From Streptomyces katrae (GTDB taxonomy: Bacteria; Actinomycetota; Actinomycetes; Streptomycetales; Streptomycetaceae), in the NCBI RefSeq assembly GCF_000717655.1, contig NZ_JNZY01000019.1, forward strand, positions 62,001 through 126,000: DNA of 64,000 bases. Direction: 5' to 3'. Below, in pieces: positions 1 to 9,911 of this stretch; the stretch's first letter is position 1; the number at the start of each line of letters is the position of its first letter. The notes beneath the pieces are model-generated. The model was not told the DNA's origin. It did not search any database and saw nothing but the letters and a program-made list of their open reading frames with translations. The translations under genes and the position numbers were made by a program.

Positions 1-2573
1 CCGAGGGCACCGCCCCCGAGGGCTACGACACCGTGGTCGTCCTCCCGCTGCGCGACGCCGCCGCCGGGGACCTGGTGCAGCGGCTGCTGGCCGGCATCGA
101 CGACGCGCTGCTGCTCACCCTGCCCGGGCTGGCCGAGATCCTCGTGGAGACCCCGGAGGAGGGCACCCGTACGCTGCGCCGCCGCGACGAGGGCGCGTAC
201 ACCGTCATCGAGGACTCGGCCGGCGGCGCCGGCGGCGAGACCCGGCGCTGGCGCACCGTCCGCCACAGCGGCCCCATCGAGCGGGCGCTGCTCGCCGACC
301 GGCCGGTCGAGGAGCGGCTGCGGCCGACCTGGACGGTGTCCTGGGCCGTGCCCGTCGACACCGACGGCGCTCCCGTACGCCCGGCCACCGCGCCCGTGGT
401 GCACGCGCCGACCCCGACCGACGAGCCCCTGGGCATCCCCGCCCTGCTCATCGCGACGCTGCCGTTGGACACCGCCCGCCGGCACCCCGCGCCGGGGCCG
501 CTGACCGACTTCCTCGTGGAGCGCGCGGCCGACGCGTACGCCGAACTGCTGGGCGCCTGGGACCCGGTGACCACCGCGCTCGTGGACCTCGTACCCGGGC
601 CGCTGGGCAAGGGCGTCCTGGACGGGGCGCTGCGCGCCGCCGTGCTGCAGCGGCTGCCCCGTACGGCCTTCCTCGCCCCGGCGGCGCCGGCCGAGCACGC
701 CGAGCACGCCGAGGAGCGGGCCGCCCTGCGCCCCTTCGAGGCCGAGGTGGTGGAGGGCGCCGGCGCCGAGACCGTACGGGTCCTCTCCGAGGTGCTGCCG
801 ACCCTGCTCCCCGCCGGGCTGGAGCGCCGGCCCGAGCTGCGCACGCTGGGCGTGGGCCGGCTGCCGCTGGGCGACGCCATCGAGCGGATCGCGGGCATCG
901 AGCGCGGCCCGGAGTGGTGGCACCGGCTGTACGACACCCTGGCCGGGGTGGACCCGGACCGGCTCTCGGGCCTGCCGGTGCCGCTGGCCGACGGGCGGAC
1001 CACGATCGGCCCGCGCCACGTGCTGCTGCCCGACGCCGAAACCCCGAAGGACCTGGCCCGGATGGGCCTGAAGGTGGCCCACCCGGACGCGGCGCACCCG
1101 CTGCTGGAGCGCCTCGGCGCGCTCCCGGCGACGCCCCGCGCGGTCCTGACGACCCCGCAGGTACGGGCCGCGGTGGCCGCATCCCTCGACGCCGGGGAGA
1201 TCTGGGACGAGGACGCCCTCGACGCGGACGAGCTGGCCGAGGTGGTCCTGGGCCTGGTCCGGGACGCCGACCTCGCGCCGGGCGACGAGCCGTGGCTGGG
1301 CGCGCTGGCCCTCCCGGACGAGGACGGCGAGCTCACGCCCGCGGGCGAGCTCCTGCTGCCGGGCTCCCCGCTGGCCTCGGTGATCCGCGAGGACGAAGTT
1401 CCTTACGTGGACGCCGAACTGGCCGACCGCTGGGGTGCGCAGCCGCTGACCGCCTGCGGGGTGCTGGCCGAGTTCCAGCTGGTCCGCGCCACCGACGTGG
1501 TCCTCGACCCGGACGAACTGGAGCCTCGCGAGGGCGACTTCGCCGAGCCCGACGACGCGGGCCTGCTGGACGCGGTGGACGTGTGGTGCGAGGACGTCCT
1601 CGACCAGCTCCCGGACACGCCGCTGCCGCCCGTGGCCACCGAACTCGTCGCCGTCCGGGACCTCGACCTGGTCGACGACGACTGCTGGCCCCAGGCCCTG
1701 GCGATGCTGGCCCGGCCGCCGCTCCGGGACGCCCTGACCCAGCCCGTCAGGATCCTCCTCCCGGACGGCACCACGCAGTCGGTGCGCCCGTACACCGCCT
1801 GGTGGCTGCGCGACCACCCGGTCCTCGACGGCCGCCGCCCGGCGGGTCTGCGCGCGGCGGGCGGTGACCCGCTGCTGGCGGGCCTGTACACGTCGGCGGA
1901 CGCCACGGGCTTCGAGGACGAGCAGGTCCTGCGGGCGCTGGGCGTACGTACGACCGTGCCGGCGCTCTTGGACGAGCCCGGCGGCGCCGCCGAGCTCCTC
2001 GGCCGGCTCGCCGACCCGGACCGCGAGGTGTCGGACCGCCAACTGCACGTCCTGTACGGGGCCCTGGCCGATCTGGACCCCGAGCAGGTCACGCTCCCGG
2101 ACGAGCTGCGGGCGGTGGTGGACGGCGAGGTCGTCGTGGTCGACGCGGCGGACGCGCTCATCGCGGACGCCCCGGACCTGCTGCCGCTCACGGCGGGCCT
2201 CCCCCTGCTGCCGGTGGCCCCGGCCCGCGCGGCCGACCTGGCGGAGCTGCTCCAGGTCCGCCGCGTCTCGGAGACGGTCCCTGCGGCGGTGACGACCCCG
2301 GGCGAGGAGCACGAGGTGCCGGAGTCGGTCCGGATCCTCCTGGGCCCCTCGACGCCGGAGACCTACCTGGAGCACGAGGAGCTCATCGCGGGCGGCGTGG
2401 AACTCGACTGGCGGCGCACCCCCGACGGCACCCTGCACGCCTCCACCCTCGAGGGCGTGGCGGCGGGCCTGGCCTGGTCGGCGGGCCAGTGGCCCCGCCG
2501 CTTCGAGGTGGCAGCCCTCCTGGAGGACCCCTCCCGCACGGCAGAACTCGCCCGCGACCGCTGGTTCGACTGA
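1..2573 (+). CDS. Sacsin-like / Hsp90-type ATPase family protein, C-terminal part (5' end outside window)
   Basis: The open frame is already running at the left edge and gives about 856 residues before TGA. The visible part is a long acidic, leucine-rich protein without membrane segments. It resembles the region after the Hsp90-type ATP-binding domain in the large actinobacterial sacsin-like proteins, for example the repeated 'L..LPL.DG' strand-turn blocks and the 'IERGPEWWHRLYDTL' region near residue 300. The ATPase domain itself would lie upstream and cannot be seen, so the assignment rests on overall resemblance. It converges on the MFS gene downstream. A cytosolic chaperone-like role is inferred from the family only. 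Confidence 0.6.
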   Translation, partial: EGTAPEGYDTVVVLPLRDAAAGDLVQRLLAGIDDALLLTLPGLAEILVETPEEGTRTLRRRDEGAYTVIEDSAGGAGGETRRWRTVRHSGPIERALLADRPVEERLRPTWTVSWAVPVDTDGAPVRPATAPVVHAPTPTDEPLGIPALLIATLPLDTARRHPAPGPLTDFLVERAADAYAELLGAWDPVTTALVDLVPGPLGKGVLDGALRAAVLQRLPRTAFLAPAAPAEHAEHAEERAALRPFEAEVVEGAGAETVRVLSEVLPTLLPAGLERRPELRTLGVGRLPLGDAIERIAGIERGPEWWHRLYDTLAGVDPDRLSGLPVPLADGRTTIGPRHVLLPDAETPKDLARMGLKVAHPDAAHPLLERLGALPATPRAVLTTPQVRAAVAASLDAGEIWDEDALDADELAEVVLGLVRDADLAPGDEPWLGALALPDEDGELTPAGELLLPGSPLASVIREDEVPYVDAELADRWGAQPLTACGVLAEFQLVRATDVVLDPDELEPREGDFAEPDDAGLLDAVDVWCEDVLDQLPDTPLPPVATELVAVRDLDLVDDDCWPQALAMLARPPLRDALTQPVRILLPDGTTQSVRPYTAWWLRDHPVLDGRRPAGLRAAGGDPLLAGLYTSADATGFEDEQVLRALGVRTTVPALLDEPGGAAELLGRLADPDREVSDRQLHVLYGALADLDPEQVTLPDELRAVVDGEVVVVDAADALIADAPDLLPLTAGLPLLPVAPARAADLAELLQVRRVSETVPAAVTTPGEEHEVPESVRILLGPSTPETYLEHEELIAGGVELDWRRTPDGTLHASTLEGVAAGLAWSAGQWPRRFEVAALLEDPSRTAELARDRWFD

Positions 2574-2724
2574 GTCGGCCGGACCGGCTGTCCCCCTCCC
2601 CCTCTCCCGCCCCCCTCCCCGAAACGGGGCGCACTCCGAGCCGGAAACCACGACGGATGCCTCGTGACTGACCGCAGAGCCCGTCGCCGACGGGGACGAG
2701 GTCAGGGTGAAGGCGAAGTGGCCG

Positions 2725-4158
2725 TCAGCAGCGGCGGGTCTGGTACGGGACGGGCGTGGGGGTCGGGGGCGGTTCGGGTGGGGTCGGGCAGCGGGTCAGG
2801 GCCGTGAGGAAGGTCAGGGCGATGCCGCCCGCCACGACGAAGAGGGCGGTGCTGATCCCCTCGGCGGTGGCGGCGCGGAGCCGTTCACCGGAGAGGTCGT
2901 CGAGACCGGCGGTCGCGATCAGGACGAGGACGGCGAGGCCGACCGCCGCGCCCACGCCCGAGCCGGTGGAGGCGATGCCCGAGGCCGTGCCCTGGTCCCG
3001 GTCCGGGACGCCGGTGGCGGCGGTGATGAACATGGTGGTGAAGACGATGCCGTCGCCGATGCTGAGCGCCACCAGGCCGGGGATCAGGTCGGTGTACGAG
3101 CCGTCCGGCGCGACGGCGAAGCCGAGGGCGACGGCACCGAGTGCGCCGACGGCGAGGGCTGCGGTCAACGTGGTTCTGAGGCCGAACCGCGTCACCAGCC
3201 GGCCGGCCGTCGTCGAGCCGGCGACCACCACCGCCGTGGGGATGAGGAAGCCGGCGCCGGTCTGCAGGGCGTCGTAGCCGAGGACTTCCTGGAAGTAGAG
3301 GGACAGGAAGTAGAGCACCGAGCCGAACGTCGCCATGAACATGAACGCGATGACGACGCCGGTGACGAGGTGGGGGTTGGCGAGCAGCCGGGGCGGCATG
3401 AGCGGGTCGTGGCTGCGCCGCTCGATGACGGCGAAGGCGGCGATCAGCAGCAGGCCCGCCGCCGCGCTGCCGAGGAAGCCCGGCGAGAGCCAGCCGAGGG
3501 CAGGTCCCTGGACCAGGGCGAACACGATCAGCGTGACGCCCACGGTGACGCTGAGCGCGCCGGGCAGGTCGAAGGTGCGGCCCCTCTCGCGCGGGCCGTC
3601 CGGCGGGATCACCACGAAGGTGAGCAGCAGCGCGGGTCCCGCCAGGGCGACGTTGACCAGGAACACCGCCTCCCAGCCGAAGGCCTGCGTCAGGAGGCCG
3701 CCGAGCAGCACCCCGATCACGAGTCCCGCCGCTCCGGCACCGCCCCAGATGCCCAGGGCGCGATTGCGCATCCGGCCTTCGGCGAAGGTGGTGTTGACGA
3801 GGGCCAGGGTGGTCGGGAAGACGAGTGCGCCGCCGAGACCCTGGACCGCGCGGGCGGCGAGCAGCATCCCGGGCCCGGTCGCGAGGCCGCCCGCGAGCGC
3901 CGCGGCGGTGTACAGCCCGAGGCCGGCGGCCAGCACGCGTCGCCGTCCGAGCAGGTCGGCGGCTCGGCCGCCGAACAGGAGGAAGCCGGCGGAGGTCACC
4001 GCGTAGGCGCTGATGACGGACTGCAGCGTCTGCGCGGAGTAGCCCAGGTCCCGGGCGATGTCGGGGAGCGCCACCACCACGATGTACTGGTCGAGCGACA
4101 CGACCAGCATGGCGAAGGACAGCAGCGCCAGGGTCGCTGTCGCTCGGTCCCGGCCCAT
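2725..4158 (-). CDS. MFS transporter, DHA2 (EmrB/QacA) drug:H+ antiporter family
   Basis: 477 residues with about 14 predicted membrane helices, the usual size for the 14-helix DHA2 branch. The N-terminus carries the family pattern [18 protein letters not shown] in helix 1. The [14 protein letters not shown] loop after helix 2 is MFS motif A, and the glycine-rich stretch [18 protein letters not shown] in helix 5 fits the antiporter motif C region. ATG at 4158 lies only 13 nt after the stop of the P-type ATPase gene, so the two are probably cotranscribed. The substrate cannot be predicted; multidrug export is the family default. The C-terminus is proline-rich and ends in a cysteine. Confidence 0.88.
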   Translation of the reverse strand: MGRDRATATLALLSFAMLVVSLDQYIVVVALPDIARDLGYSAQTLQSVISAYAVTSAGFLLFGGRAADLLGRRRVLAAGLGLYTAAALAGGLATGPGMLLAARAVQGLGGALVFPTTLALVNTTFAEGRMRNRALGIWGGAGAAGLVIGVLLGGLLTQAFGWEAVFLVNVALAGPALLLTFVVIPPDGPRERGRTFDLPGALSVTVGVTLIVFALVQGPALGWLSPGFLGSAAAGLLLIAAFAVIERRSHDPLMPPRLLANPHLVTGVVIAFMFMATFGSVLYFLSLYFQEVLGYDALQTGAGFLIPTAVVVAGSTTAGRLVTRFGLRTTLTAALAVGALGAVALGFAVAPDGSYTDLIPGLVALSIGDGIVFTTMFITAATGVPDRDQGTASGIASTGSGVGAAVGLAVLVLIATAGLDDLSGERLRAATAEGISTALFVVAGGIALTFLTALTRCPTPPEPPPTPTPVPYQTRRC

Positions 4159-4171
4159 GTCGGCCTCCGGA

Positions 4172-6643
4172 CTAGGCCGGGAACTTCCGGTCGACCCAGC
4201 GGAACGTGAACTCGATCAGGACCGATGCCGCCGCCGCGATGGCCACCGCCGTCCAGGGGAGCTGCGTGCCCACCAGTTTCAGCTGGAAGAAGTCCTGGAG
4301 CCACGGGACGACGAGGACGATCAGGAACGCCCCGCCCATCGCGCCGACCAGGGCGACCCGCCACCACGTGTACGGGCGGGCGATGATCGCCAGGACCCAC
4401 ATCGAGGTCAGGAACAGCGTCAGCGTCGCCGCGCTGGTCTCGGCGTTCAGGGCTTCCGGGCCCGTGTAGTGGTGGCGGGCGACCACGTACGTCACGAAGG
4501 TGGCCACTGCCGCGATCACTCCGCCCGGGATCGCGTACCGCATCACCCGTTTCACGAAGTGCGGCCTCGCGCGCTCCTTGTTCGGGGCCAGGGCGAGGAA
4601 GAACGCCGGGATGCCGATGGTGAGGGTGGACAGCAGCGTCAGGTGACGCGGCAGGAAGGGGTATTCGACCTGGAAGCAGACCACCAGGATCGCGAGGAGG
4701 ACCGAGTAGACGGTCTTCGTGAGGAAGAGGGTGGCGACCCGGGTGATGTTGCCGATGACCCGGCGGCCCTCGGCGACCACCGAGGGGAGGGTGGAGAAGC
4801 TGTTGTTCAGGAGGACGATCTGCGCGACCGCGCGGGTGGCCTCCGAGCCGGAGCCCATCGACACGCCGATGTCCGCGTCCTTGAGGGCCAGGACGTCGTT
4901 GACGCCGTCGCCCGTCATGGCGACCGTGTGGCCCTTGGACTGCAGTGCGCCGACCATGTCGCGCTTCTGCTGCGGGGTGACCCGCCCGAAGACGGCGTTC
5001 TCGTCGAGGATCCTGGCCATGTCGGCCTGCTCGGCCGGCAGCTTGCGCGCGTCGACCGTGTTCTCGGCGCCCGGCAGGCCGAGCTTGCCGGCCACCGCGC
5101 CGACGGAGACCGCGTTGTCGCCGGAGATGACCTTCGCGTGGACCTTCTGGTCGTCGAAGTAGCGCAGGGTGTCGGCGGCGTCGGGGCGCAGCCGCTGTTC
5201 CAGGACGATCAGGGCGGTCGGCCGGGCCCCGGCCCCGACGGCCGGGTCGTCGAGCTCGCGCGCGGCCTTGGCGAGCAGCAGGACGCGCAGGCCCTGTTCG
5301 TTGAGCTCGTTGACCTCGTCGAGGGCCGGGTCGCCGACCGGGAGGAGGACGTCGGGGGCGCCGAGCAGCCAGGTGTTGTTCTCGCCGTCGCCCTCGCTGA
5401 AGCTGGCGCCGCTGTACTTGCGGGCGGAGGAGAAGGGCAGCGACTCGGTGCAGCGCCACTCGGCGCTGACGGGGTAGGCGTCGATGATCGCCTGGAGGCT
5501 GGCGTTGGGGCGCGGGTCGGACTCGCCGAGCGAGCCGAGCACCTTCTTGACGTACGTGTCCTCCGCGCCGCCGAGCGGGCGGAGCTCGGTGACGTCCATG
5601 CCGCCCTCGGTGAGGGTGCCGGTCTTGTCGAGGCAGACCACGTCGACGCGGGCGAGGCCCTCGATGGCCGGCAGTTCCTGCACCAGGCACTGCTTGCGGC
5701 CGAGCCGGATGACGCCGATCGCGAAGGCGACGGAGGTCAGCAGGACCAGGCCCTCGGGGATCATCGGGACGATGCCGCCGACGGTGCGGGCGATGGCGTC
5801 CTTGAGGTTGTCGTCCTTGACGACGAGCTGGCTGATGATCAGGCCGATCGAGGTCGGGATCATCATCCAGGTGACGTACTTGAGGATGGTGGAGATGCCG
5901 GAGCGCAGCTCGGAGTGGACGAGCGTGAAGCGGGTGGCCTCTTCGGCCAACTGGGCGGCGTAGGCCTCGCGGCCGACCTTGGTGGCGGTGAACGCACCGC
6001 CGCCGGCGACGACGAACGACCCGGACATGACCGGGTCGCCGGGCTTCTTCAGGACGGGGTCGGCCTCGCCGGTGAGCAGGGACTCGTCGATCTCCAGGCC
6101 GTCGGCCTCGCCGACGGCTCCGTCGACGACGACCTTGTCCCCCGGCCCGAGCTCGATGACGTCGTCGAGGACGATCTCGGAGGTGGAGATCTCGGCGGTC
6201 CGGCCGTCGCGGCGGACGCTGGGTCTGGCCTCGCCGATGACGGCGAGGCTGTCCAGGGTCTTCTTGGCCCGCATCTCCTGGATGATGCCGATGCCGGTGT
6301 TCGCGAGGATCACGTAGCCGAAGAGGCTGTCCTGGATCGGCGCGACGATGAGCATGATCACCCAGAGCACGCCGATGATGGCGTTGAACCGGGTGAAGAC
6401 GTTGGCGCGGACGATGTCGGCGGTGGAGCGGCTGCTGCGGACGGGCACGTCGTTGACGGCTCCGCGCGCGACGCGTTCGGCGACTTCGGCGGTGGTCAGA
6501 CCGTCGGGCTTGAACCGGGGCGCGGGCGGCCGGACCGGGTGCACCGGGTCGAGCTCGGCTCCGGCGTCGATGGCCGCGCCGCCGGGTCCCCTGCTGCCCG
6601 CCGGCTCGGAGCCGTCGGGTTCGATGTCTGCCCGCTGCGTCAT
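4172..6643 (-). CDS. Cation-translocating P-type ATPase, CtpE-like
   Basis: 823 residues. The phosphorylation motif DKTGTLT is at residues 339-345, the PEGL motif of helix 4 at 296-299, the actuator loop LTGEADPV near 190-197 (TGEA rather than TGES) and the hinge motif TGDGVND near 576. The N-terminal 50 residues are a polar, proline-rich extension. Transmembrane segments lie at about 85-120 and 255-310, plus a C-terminal set after residue 620. No heavy-metal CxxC domain is present. The layout matches the mycobacterial CtpE group, reported to move calcium; Ca2+ as substrate here is inference. It is the first gene of a two-gene operon with the MFS gene at 2725-4158. Confidence 0.9.
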   Translation of the reverse strand: MTQRADIEPDGSEPAGSRGPGGAAIDAGAELDPVHPVRPPAPRFKPDGLTTAEVAERVARGAVNDVPVRSSRSTADIVRANVFTRFNAIIGVLWVIMLIVAPIQDSLFGYVILANTGIGIIQEMRAKKTLDSLAVIGEARPSVRRDGRTAEISTSEIVLDDVIELGPGDKVVVDGAVGEADGLEIDESLLTGEADPVLKKPGDPVMSGSFVVAGGGAFTATKVGREAYAAQLAEEATRFTLVHSELRSGISTILKYVTWMMIPTSIGLIISQLVVKDDNLKDAIARTVGGIVPMIPEGLVLLTSVAFAIGVIRLGRKQCLVQELPAIEGLARVDVVCLDKTGTLTEGGMDVTELRPLGGAEDTYVKKVLGSLGESDPRPNASLQAIIDAYPVSAEWRCTESLPFSSARKYSGASFSEGDGENNTWLLGAPDVLLPVGDPALDEVNELNEQGLRVLLLAKAARELDDPAVGAGARPTALIVLEQRLRPDAADTLRYFDDQKVHAKVISGDNAVSVGAVAGKLGLPGAENTVDARKLPAEQADMARILDENAVFGRVTPQQKRDMVGALQSKGHTVAMTGDGVNDVLALKDADIGVSMGSGSEATRAVAQIVLLNNSFSTLPSVVAEGRRVIGNITRVATLFLTKTVYSVLLAILVVCFQVEYPFLPRHLTLLSTLTIGIPAFFLALAPNKERARPHFVKRVMRYAIPGGVIAAVATFVTYVVARHHYTGPEALNAETSAATLTLFLTSMWVLAIIARPYTWWRVALVGAMGGAFLIVLVVPWLQDFFQLKLVGTQLPWTAVAIAAAASVLIEFTFRWVDRKFPA

Positions 6644-6799
6644 GCTTTCGACGGTAAAGGGGGTTCTACGGCTTCACCCGCCGAGAAGTCCGAAGATCCG
6701 ACTTCGGGATGACCCGGATCGTCCCCCGGTCGGGCACGTACCGGACGCCCGGCCACCGGAGCGGGGGCTCGCATGCCGGCGCTGGCGACCCGGCTGCCG

Positions 6800-7099
6800 T
6801 CAGCCGGTGCGCGGCGCCGGGCCCGCGCCGCTTTCCCCGTCCCCCGCGGCCCGCGCAGCTGCGTGCCGCTTCAGCGCCGCGTCCCGGCCCCGGACGTACC
6901 AGAGGCCGATCAGGCCGAGCACGCCGCCGGCTGCGCAGCACCAGACCCACCACAGCAGGTCCCGGTCGGCGAACCAGCCGTAGAAGGGGAGCTGGACCAG
7001 GAACAGGGCGAACCAGATGATCGTGCCGCCGGTGACGGTCGCGACGATCGGGCCCTCGAGGGGCTCGGGCGCCTCGTGCTTCGCAGTCCATTTCGCCAT
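6800..7099 (-). CDS. DUF2530 small membrane protein
   Basis: 99 residues from ATG 7099, which gives the N-terminus MAKWTAKHEAPEPLEGP. The frame stays open 30 codons further upstream, but that part reads into the regulatory region and looks non-coding. Two hydrophobic segments (about residues 19-41 and 45-67) are joined by a short charged turn; the C-terminus is basic and alanine-rich. This fits the actinobacterial DUF2530 family, which has no known function. It is divergent from the purine permease at 7249, a neighbourhood I recall as common in Streptomyces. Confidence 0.8.
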   Translation of the reverse strand: MAKWTAKHEAPEPLEGPIVATVTGGTIIWFALFLVQLPFYGWFADRDLLWWVWCCAAGGVLGLIGLWYVRGRDAALKRHAAARAAGDGESGAGPAPRTG

Positions 7100-7165
7100 G
7101 CCCTCAAGTCTAGGTGCGCGGAAACGGGGTCTACGCGCGGAGATGGACGGGCTTTCGTTCATGTG

Positions 7166-7210
7166 TTCATACTGAAACGGTGTGGGCATGGCCCATTTTC
7201 TTCGTATGAA
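7166..7210. promoter_or_regulatory. Nested inverted repeats upstream of purine permease
   Basis: An outer pair TTCATAC (7166-7172) / GTATGAA (7204-7210) encloses an inner pair TGGGC (7183-7187) / GCCCA (7191-7195) around ATG. The set sits between the divergent DUF2530 gene and the NCS2 permease, 38 nt before the permease start. It could be an operator or a structured leader. No known purine riboswitch core was recognised. Confidence 0.4.
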
Positions 7211-7248
7211 TCCCCCACTGCCCCCGCGATGAGGACCCAGAGGACCGC

Positions 7249-8706
7249 ATGAGCACGTCGGCCCCCGCCCCCGCGCCCACCCTCCCGGAACCCGCCCCCC
7301 ACGGCACTTCCGGCCTGGACCGCTACTTCAAGATCTCCGAGCGCGGCTCGACGATCGCCCGCGAGGTGCGCGGCGGTTTCGCCACCTTCTTCGCGATGGC
7401 CTACATCATCGTGCTGAACCCGATCATCCTGGGCAGCGCGAAGGACATGTACGGGCACCAGCTCGACGGCGGCCAGCTCGTGACCGCCACCGTCCTGACG
7501 GCGGCCTTCACCACGCTCCTCATGGGCGTCATCGGCAACGTCCCGATCGCGCTCGCGGCCGGCCTCGGCGTGAACACCGTCGTCGCCCTCCAGCTCGCCC
7601 CGCGCATGAGCTGGCCCGACGCCATGGGCATGGTGGTCCTGGCCGGCTTCGTCGTGATGCTGCTGGTCGCCACCGGCCTGCGCGAGCGGGTCATGAACGC
7701 CGTCCCGCTGGGCCTGCGCAAGGGCATCGCGATCGGCATCGGCCTGTTCATCATGCTGATCGGCCTGGTCGACTCGGGCTTCGTCACCCGCATCCCGGAC
7801 GCCGCGCACACCACCGTGCCGCTCCAGCTCGGCACGGCCGGCCACCTGCACGGCTGGCCGGTGCTGATCTTCGTCGTCGGCGTCCTGCTGACCCTCGCCC
7901 TGCTGATCCGCAAGACGCCCGGCGCGATCCTGATCTCCATCGTGGTCATGACCGTGATCGCCGTCGCCGTCCAGCTGATCGCCGGCCTGCCCGACTCGGG
8001 CTGGGGCCTGACCGTGCCCGAGTGGCCGGGCAACCCGGTGGCCGCGCCAGACTTCGGGCTCGTCGGCCAGGTCAGCCTGTTCGGCGGCTTCGGCAAGGTC
8101 GGCATGCTGACCGGCATCCTCTTCGTCTTCACCGTGCTGCTGTCCTGCTTCTTCGACGCGATGGGGACGATCCTCGGCGTCGGCGACGAGGCCAAGCTGA
8201 TCGACAAGAAGACCGGCGAGTTCCCCGGCATCAACCGGGTCCTGCTGGTCGACGGCCTGGCCGTCGCGTCCGGCGGCGCCACCTCGTCCTCCGCCACCAC
8301 TTGCTTCGTGGAGTCCACGGCCGGCGTCGGGGAAGGCGCCCGTACCGGTCTGGCGAACGTCGTGACCGGCGGACTCTTCGCGGTGGCGCTGTTCCTGACC
8401 CCGCTCGCCACCATGGTCCCGTCCCAGGCGGCCACCCCCGCGCTCGTGGCGGTCGGCTTCCTGATCCTGGCGGGCTCGGTCAAGGACATCGACTGGAGCG
8501 ACTTCACCATCGCCGTCCCGGCCTTCCTGGCCATGGTGATGATGCCGTTCACGTACTCGATCACCAACGGCATCGGCTTCGGCTTCATCAGCTTCTGCGT
8601 GCTGCGGCTGGCGACCGGCCGGGGCCGCGAGGTCCCGGCGGCCATGTACGTCGTGTCGGCGGTGTTCGTCTTCTACTACGCGATGCCGGCCCTCGGCCTC
8701 ACGTAA
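7249..8706 (+). CDS. NCS2 family permease (AzgA/PbuG-type hypoxanthine/guanine transporter)
   Basis: 485 residues with roughly 12-13 membrane helices. N-terminal KISERGSTIAREVRGGFATFFAMAYI is the characteristic start of the COG2252 AzgA branch of the nucleobase-cation symporters. The conserved helix 10 block SSATTCFVESTAGVGEGARTGL, which lines the substrate site in the family, is intact, as is the ALGIGLF-type helix (KGIAIGIGLFIMLIGL). Proton-driven purine base uptake is the family role. The ATG follows a GAGGACC stretch, and nested inverted repeats precede the gene. A strong hairpin lies 25 nt after the stop. Confidence 0.92.
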   Translation: MSTSAPAPAPTLPEPAPHGTSGLDRYFKISERGSTIAREVRGGFATFFAMAYIIVLNPIILGSAKDMYGHQLDGGQLVTATVLTAAFTTLLMGVIGNVPIALAAGLGVNTVVALQLAPRMSWPDAMGMVVLAGFVVMLLVATGLRERVMNAVPLGLRKGIAIGIGLFIMLIGLVDSGFVTRIPDAAHTTVPLQLGTAGHLHGWPVLIFVVGVLLTLALLIRKTPGAILISIVVMTVIAVAVQLIAGLPDSGWGLTVPEWPGNPVAAPDFGLVGQVSLFGGFGKVGMLTGILFVFTVLLSCFFDAMGTILGVGDEAKLIDKKTGEFPGINRVLLVDGLAVASGGATSSSATTCFVESTAGVGEGARTGLANVVTGGLFAVALFLTPLATMVPSQAATPALVAVGFLILAGSVKDIDWSDFTIAVPAFLAMVMMPFTYSITNGIGFGFISFCVLRLATGRGREVPAAMYVVSAVFVFYYAMPALGLT

Positions 8707-8730
8707 GGCCGCCCACCCCTTCCGGTCGGC

Positions 8731-8766
8731 CCACGGCCCCGCCCTCCCCGGAGGACGGGGCCGTGG
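8731..8766 (+). terminator. Intrinsic terminator-like hairpin after purine permease
   Basis: An 11-bp perfect stem, CCACGGCCCCG (8731-8741) with CGGGGCCGTGG (8756-8766), and a 14-nt loop. As usual in Streptomyces there is no long U tract. Confidence 0.75.
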
Positions 8767-8824
8767 CCGTCGCCGGGGGGAAGACCTTCAACCTCCTCGA
8801 CGGGCCGGACGAGTCGGCTGCGGC

Positions 8825-9072
8825 GTGACCCGGGAGCGCTACCTGATCGACAAGTCGGCTCTGGCCCGCTGGGGCAAGCCGACGGTGCGGCCCCACACCT
8901 CGCCCTGTTCCGGGGCAACCACCGAGCCCTGTCCATGGCGGACACGGTGATCGCCGCCACCGCGGAGCGGCATGGAGTCACCGTCCTGCACCACGACGGC
9001 GACTACGACATGATCGCGGCCATCACCGGGCAGGCCGCCCGCCGGGTCGTCCCGTCGGGCACCGCCGACTGA
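8825..9072 (+). pseudogene. Decayed VapC-type PIN-domain toxin gene
   Basis: GTG 8825 starts a frame reading TRERYLIDKSALARW, the N-terminal strand with the first metal-binding Asp of VapC toxins. It goes out of frame after about 23 codons and stops at 8948-8950. A different frame then gives MADTVIAATAERHGVTVLHHDGDYDMIA, the C-terminal VapC block with the last acidic residues, ending at TGA 9070-9072. The middle of a normal toxin of about 130 residues is missing, so the gene suffered an internal deletion with a frameshift. The GTG overlaps an upstream TGA (GTGA), as in coupled toxin-antitoxin genes, but no antitoxin is recognisable. Confidence 0.65.
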
Positions 9073-9147
9073 GCGCGAGGCGGGCGGAACGGACGCCGGA
9101 GCCGGGCTACCGGCCCGGCCGTGAGGGTCCCGGCCGGTCGGCGCGCC

Positions 9148-9330
9148 TCACGTGAGCCCGTAGAACTTCTCCGTCTCGTCGACCGCCGCCTTGAAGCGCT
9201 CGTCGAAGTCATCGCGAATGAGCGTCCGGACGACATAGTCCTGGACGCTCATTCCGCGTTTGGCGGCATGAGTCCGGAGGCGGTCGAGCAGCTCCCCGTC
9301 TATGCGCATGCTCAGCACGTGTGTCCCCAT
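9148..9330 (-). CDS. Small ribbon-helix-helix protein (orphan antitoxin-like)
   Basis: 60 residues from ATG 9330; a second in-frame ATG at 9309 starts directly at MRIDGELLDRL. The pattern of a short beta strand (SMRIDGELL), then helices LDRLRTHAAKRG and SVQDYVVRTLIRDDF, is that of the ribbon-helix-helix fold of Arc/CopG and antitoxin proteins. The C-terminal tail is acidic/aromatic and could bind a toxin. No toxin gene is adjacent except the broken VapC remnant at 8825-9072, which is on the opposite strand. It is divergent from marR. Function as a DNA-binding autoregulator is inference. Confidence 0.6.
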   Translation of the reverse strand: MGTHVLSMRIDGELLDRLRTHAAKRGMSVQDYVVRTLIRDDFDERFKAAVDETEKFYGLT

Positions 9331-9448
9331 GCCGAAAGAGTCGTGGCACGGGCCGTGGACGCGTGTCACTTTCCGCTGCCGACTCACCCGTACGAGTGAC
9401 TCACTCAAGTGGCATTCCTTAGCCAGAGTAATGAGGTAGTCTAAAGAG

Positions 9449-9886
9449 ATGCTCGACCTTACCCATGGCGACGACGCTGCCGCCGTGAACGACCTCCGCT
9501 CCGCCGTCATGCGGCTGGGCCGGCGCCTCAAGCACCAGCGCGTCGACGAATCGCTGAGCCCGACCGAGATGTCGGTCCTCGGCACCCTCGCCCGGTGCGG
9601 CCAGGCCACCCCCGGTGAGCTGGCCCGGCGCGAACACGTCCAGCCGCCGTCGATGACGCGCATCGTCGCGCTGCTGGAGGCCAAGGGACTGGTCAGGCTG
9701 CAGCCGCACCCGGACGACCGCCGCCAGAAGGTGGTCACCCAGACCGAGGAGGCCGAAGCGATGCTCGAGGAGAGCCGTCGCAAGCGGAACGCCTTCCTGG
9801 CCGGGCTCGCGGCCGAGCTCACCGAGGACGAATGGGCCAAGCTGCGCGAGGCAGCGCCCGTCCTGGAGAAGCTCGCGCACCTGTAG
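9449..9886 (+). CDS. MarR family transcriptional regulator
   Basis: 145 residues. A winged helix-turn-helix spans roughly residues 30-105: the recognition region is LARREHVQPPSMTRIVALLEAKGLV and the wing is RLQPHPDDRRQKVV, containing the conserved D-x-R motif of MarR proteins. Start ATG 9449 has GAGG about 12 nt upstream. A possible -10 (TAGTCT, 9437-9442) lies so close that a leaderless transcript is also possible. The next gene, an MFS exporter, begins 25 nt downstream, so this is probably its ligand-responsive repressor and the pair forms one operon. Confidence 0.9.
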   Translation: MLDLTHGDDAAAVNDLRSAVMRLGRRLKHQRVDESLSPTEMSVLGTLARCGQATPGELARREHVQPPSMTRIVALLEAKGLVRLQPHPDDRRQKVVTQTEEAEAMLEESRRKRNAFLAGLAAELTEDEWAKLREAAPVLEKLAHL

Positions 9887-9911
9887 GAGACGACGCCAGG
9901 AGGCGAAGCTT

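Noticed and set aside
2707..4209. Long open frame on the plus strand opposite the MFS gene
   Set aside because: It is highly charged with Glu/Gly/Arg runs, the usual shadow of a high-GC gene. The minus-strand MFS protein has clear helices and motifs.
4058..6712. 884-codon plus-strand frame opposite the P-type ATPase
   Set aside because: Asp/Gly/Val-rich shadow; the minus strand encodes all P-type ATPase motifs.
8707..8828. Antitoxin remnant upstream of the VapC fragment
   Set aside because: The frame ending at 8828 mostly covers the terminator hairpin; no antitoxin pattern, only the GTGA overlap hints at it.
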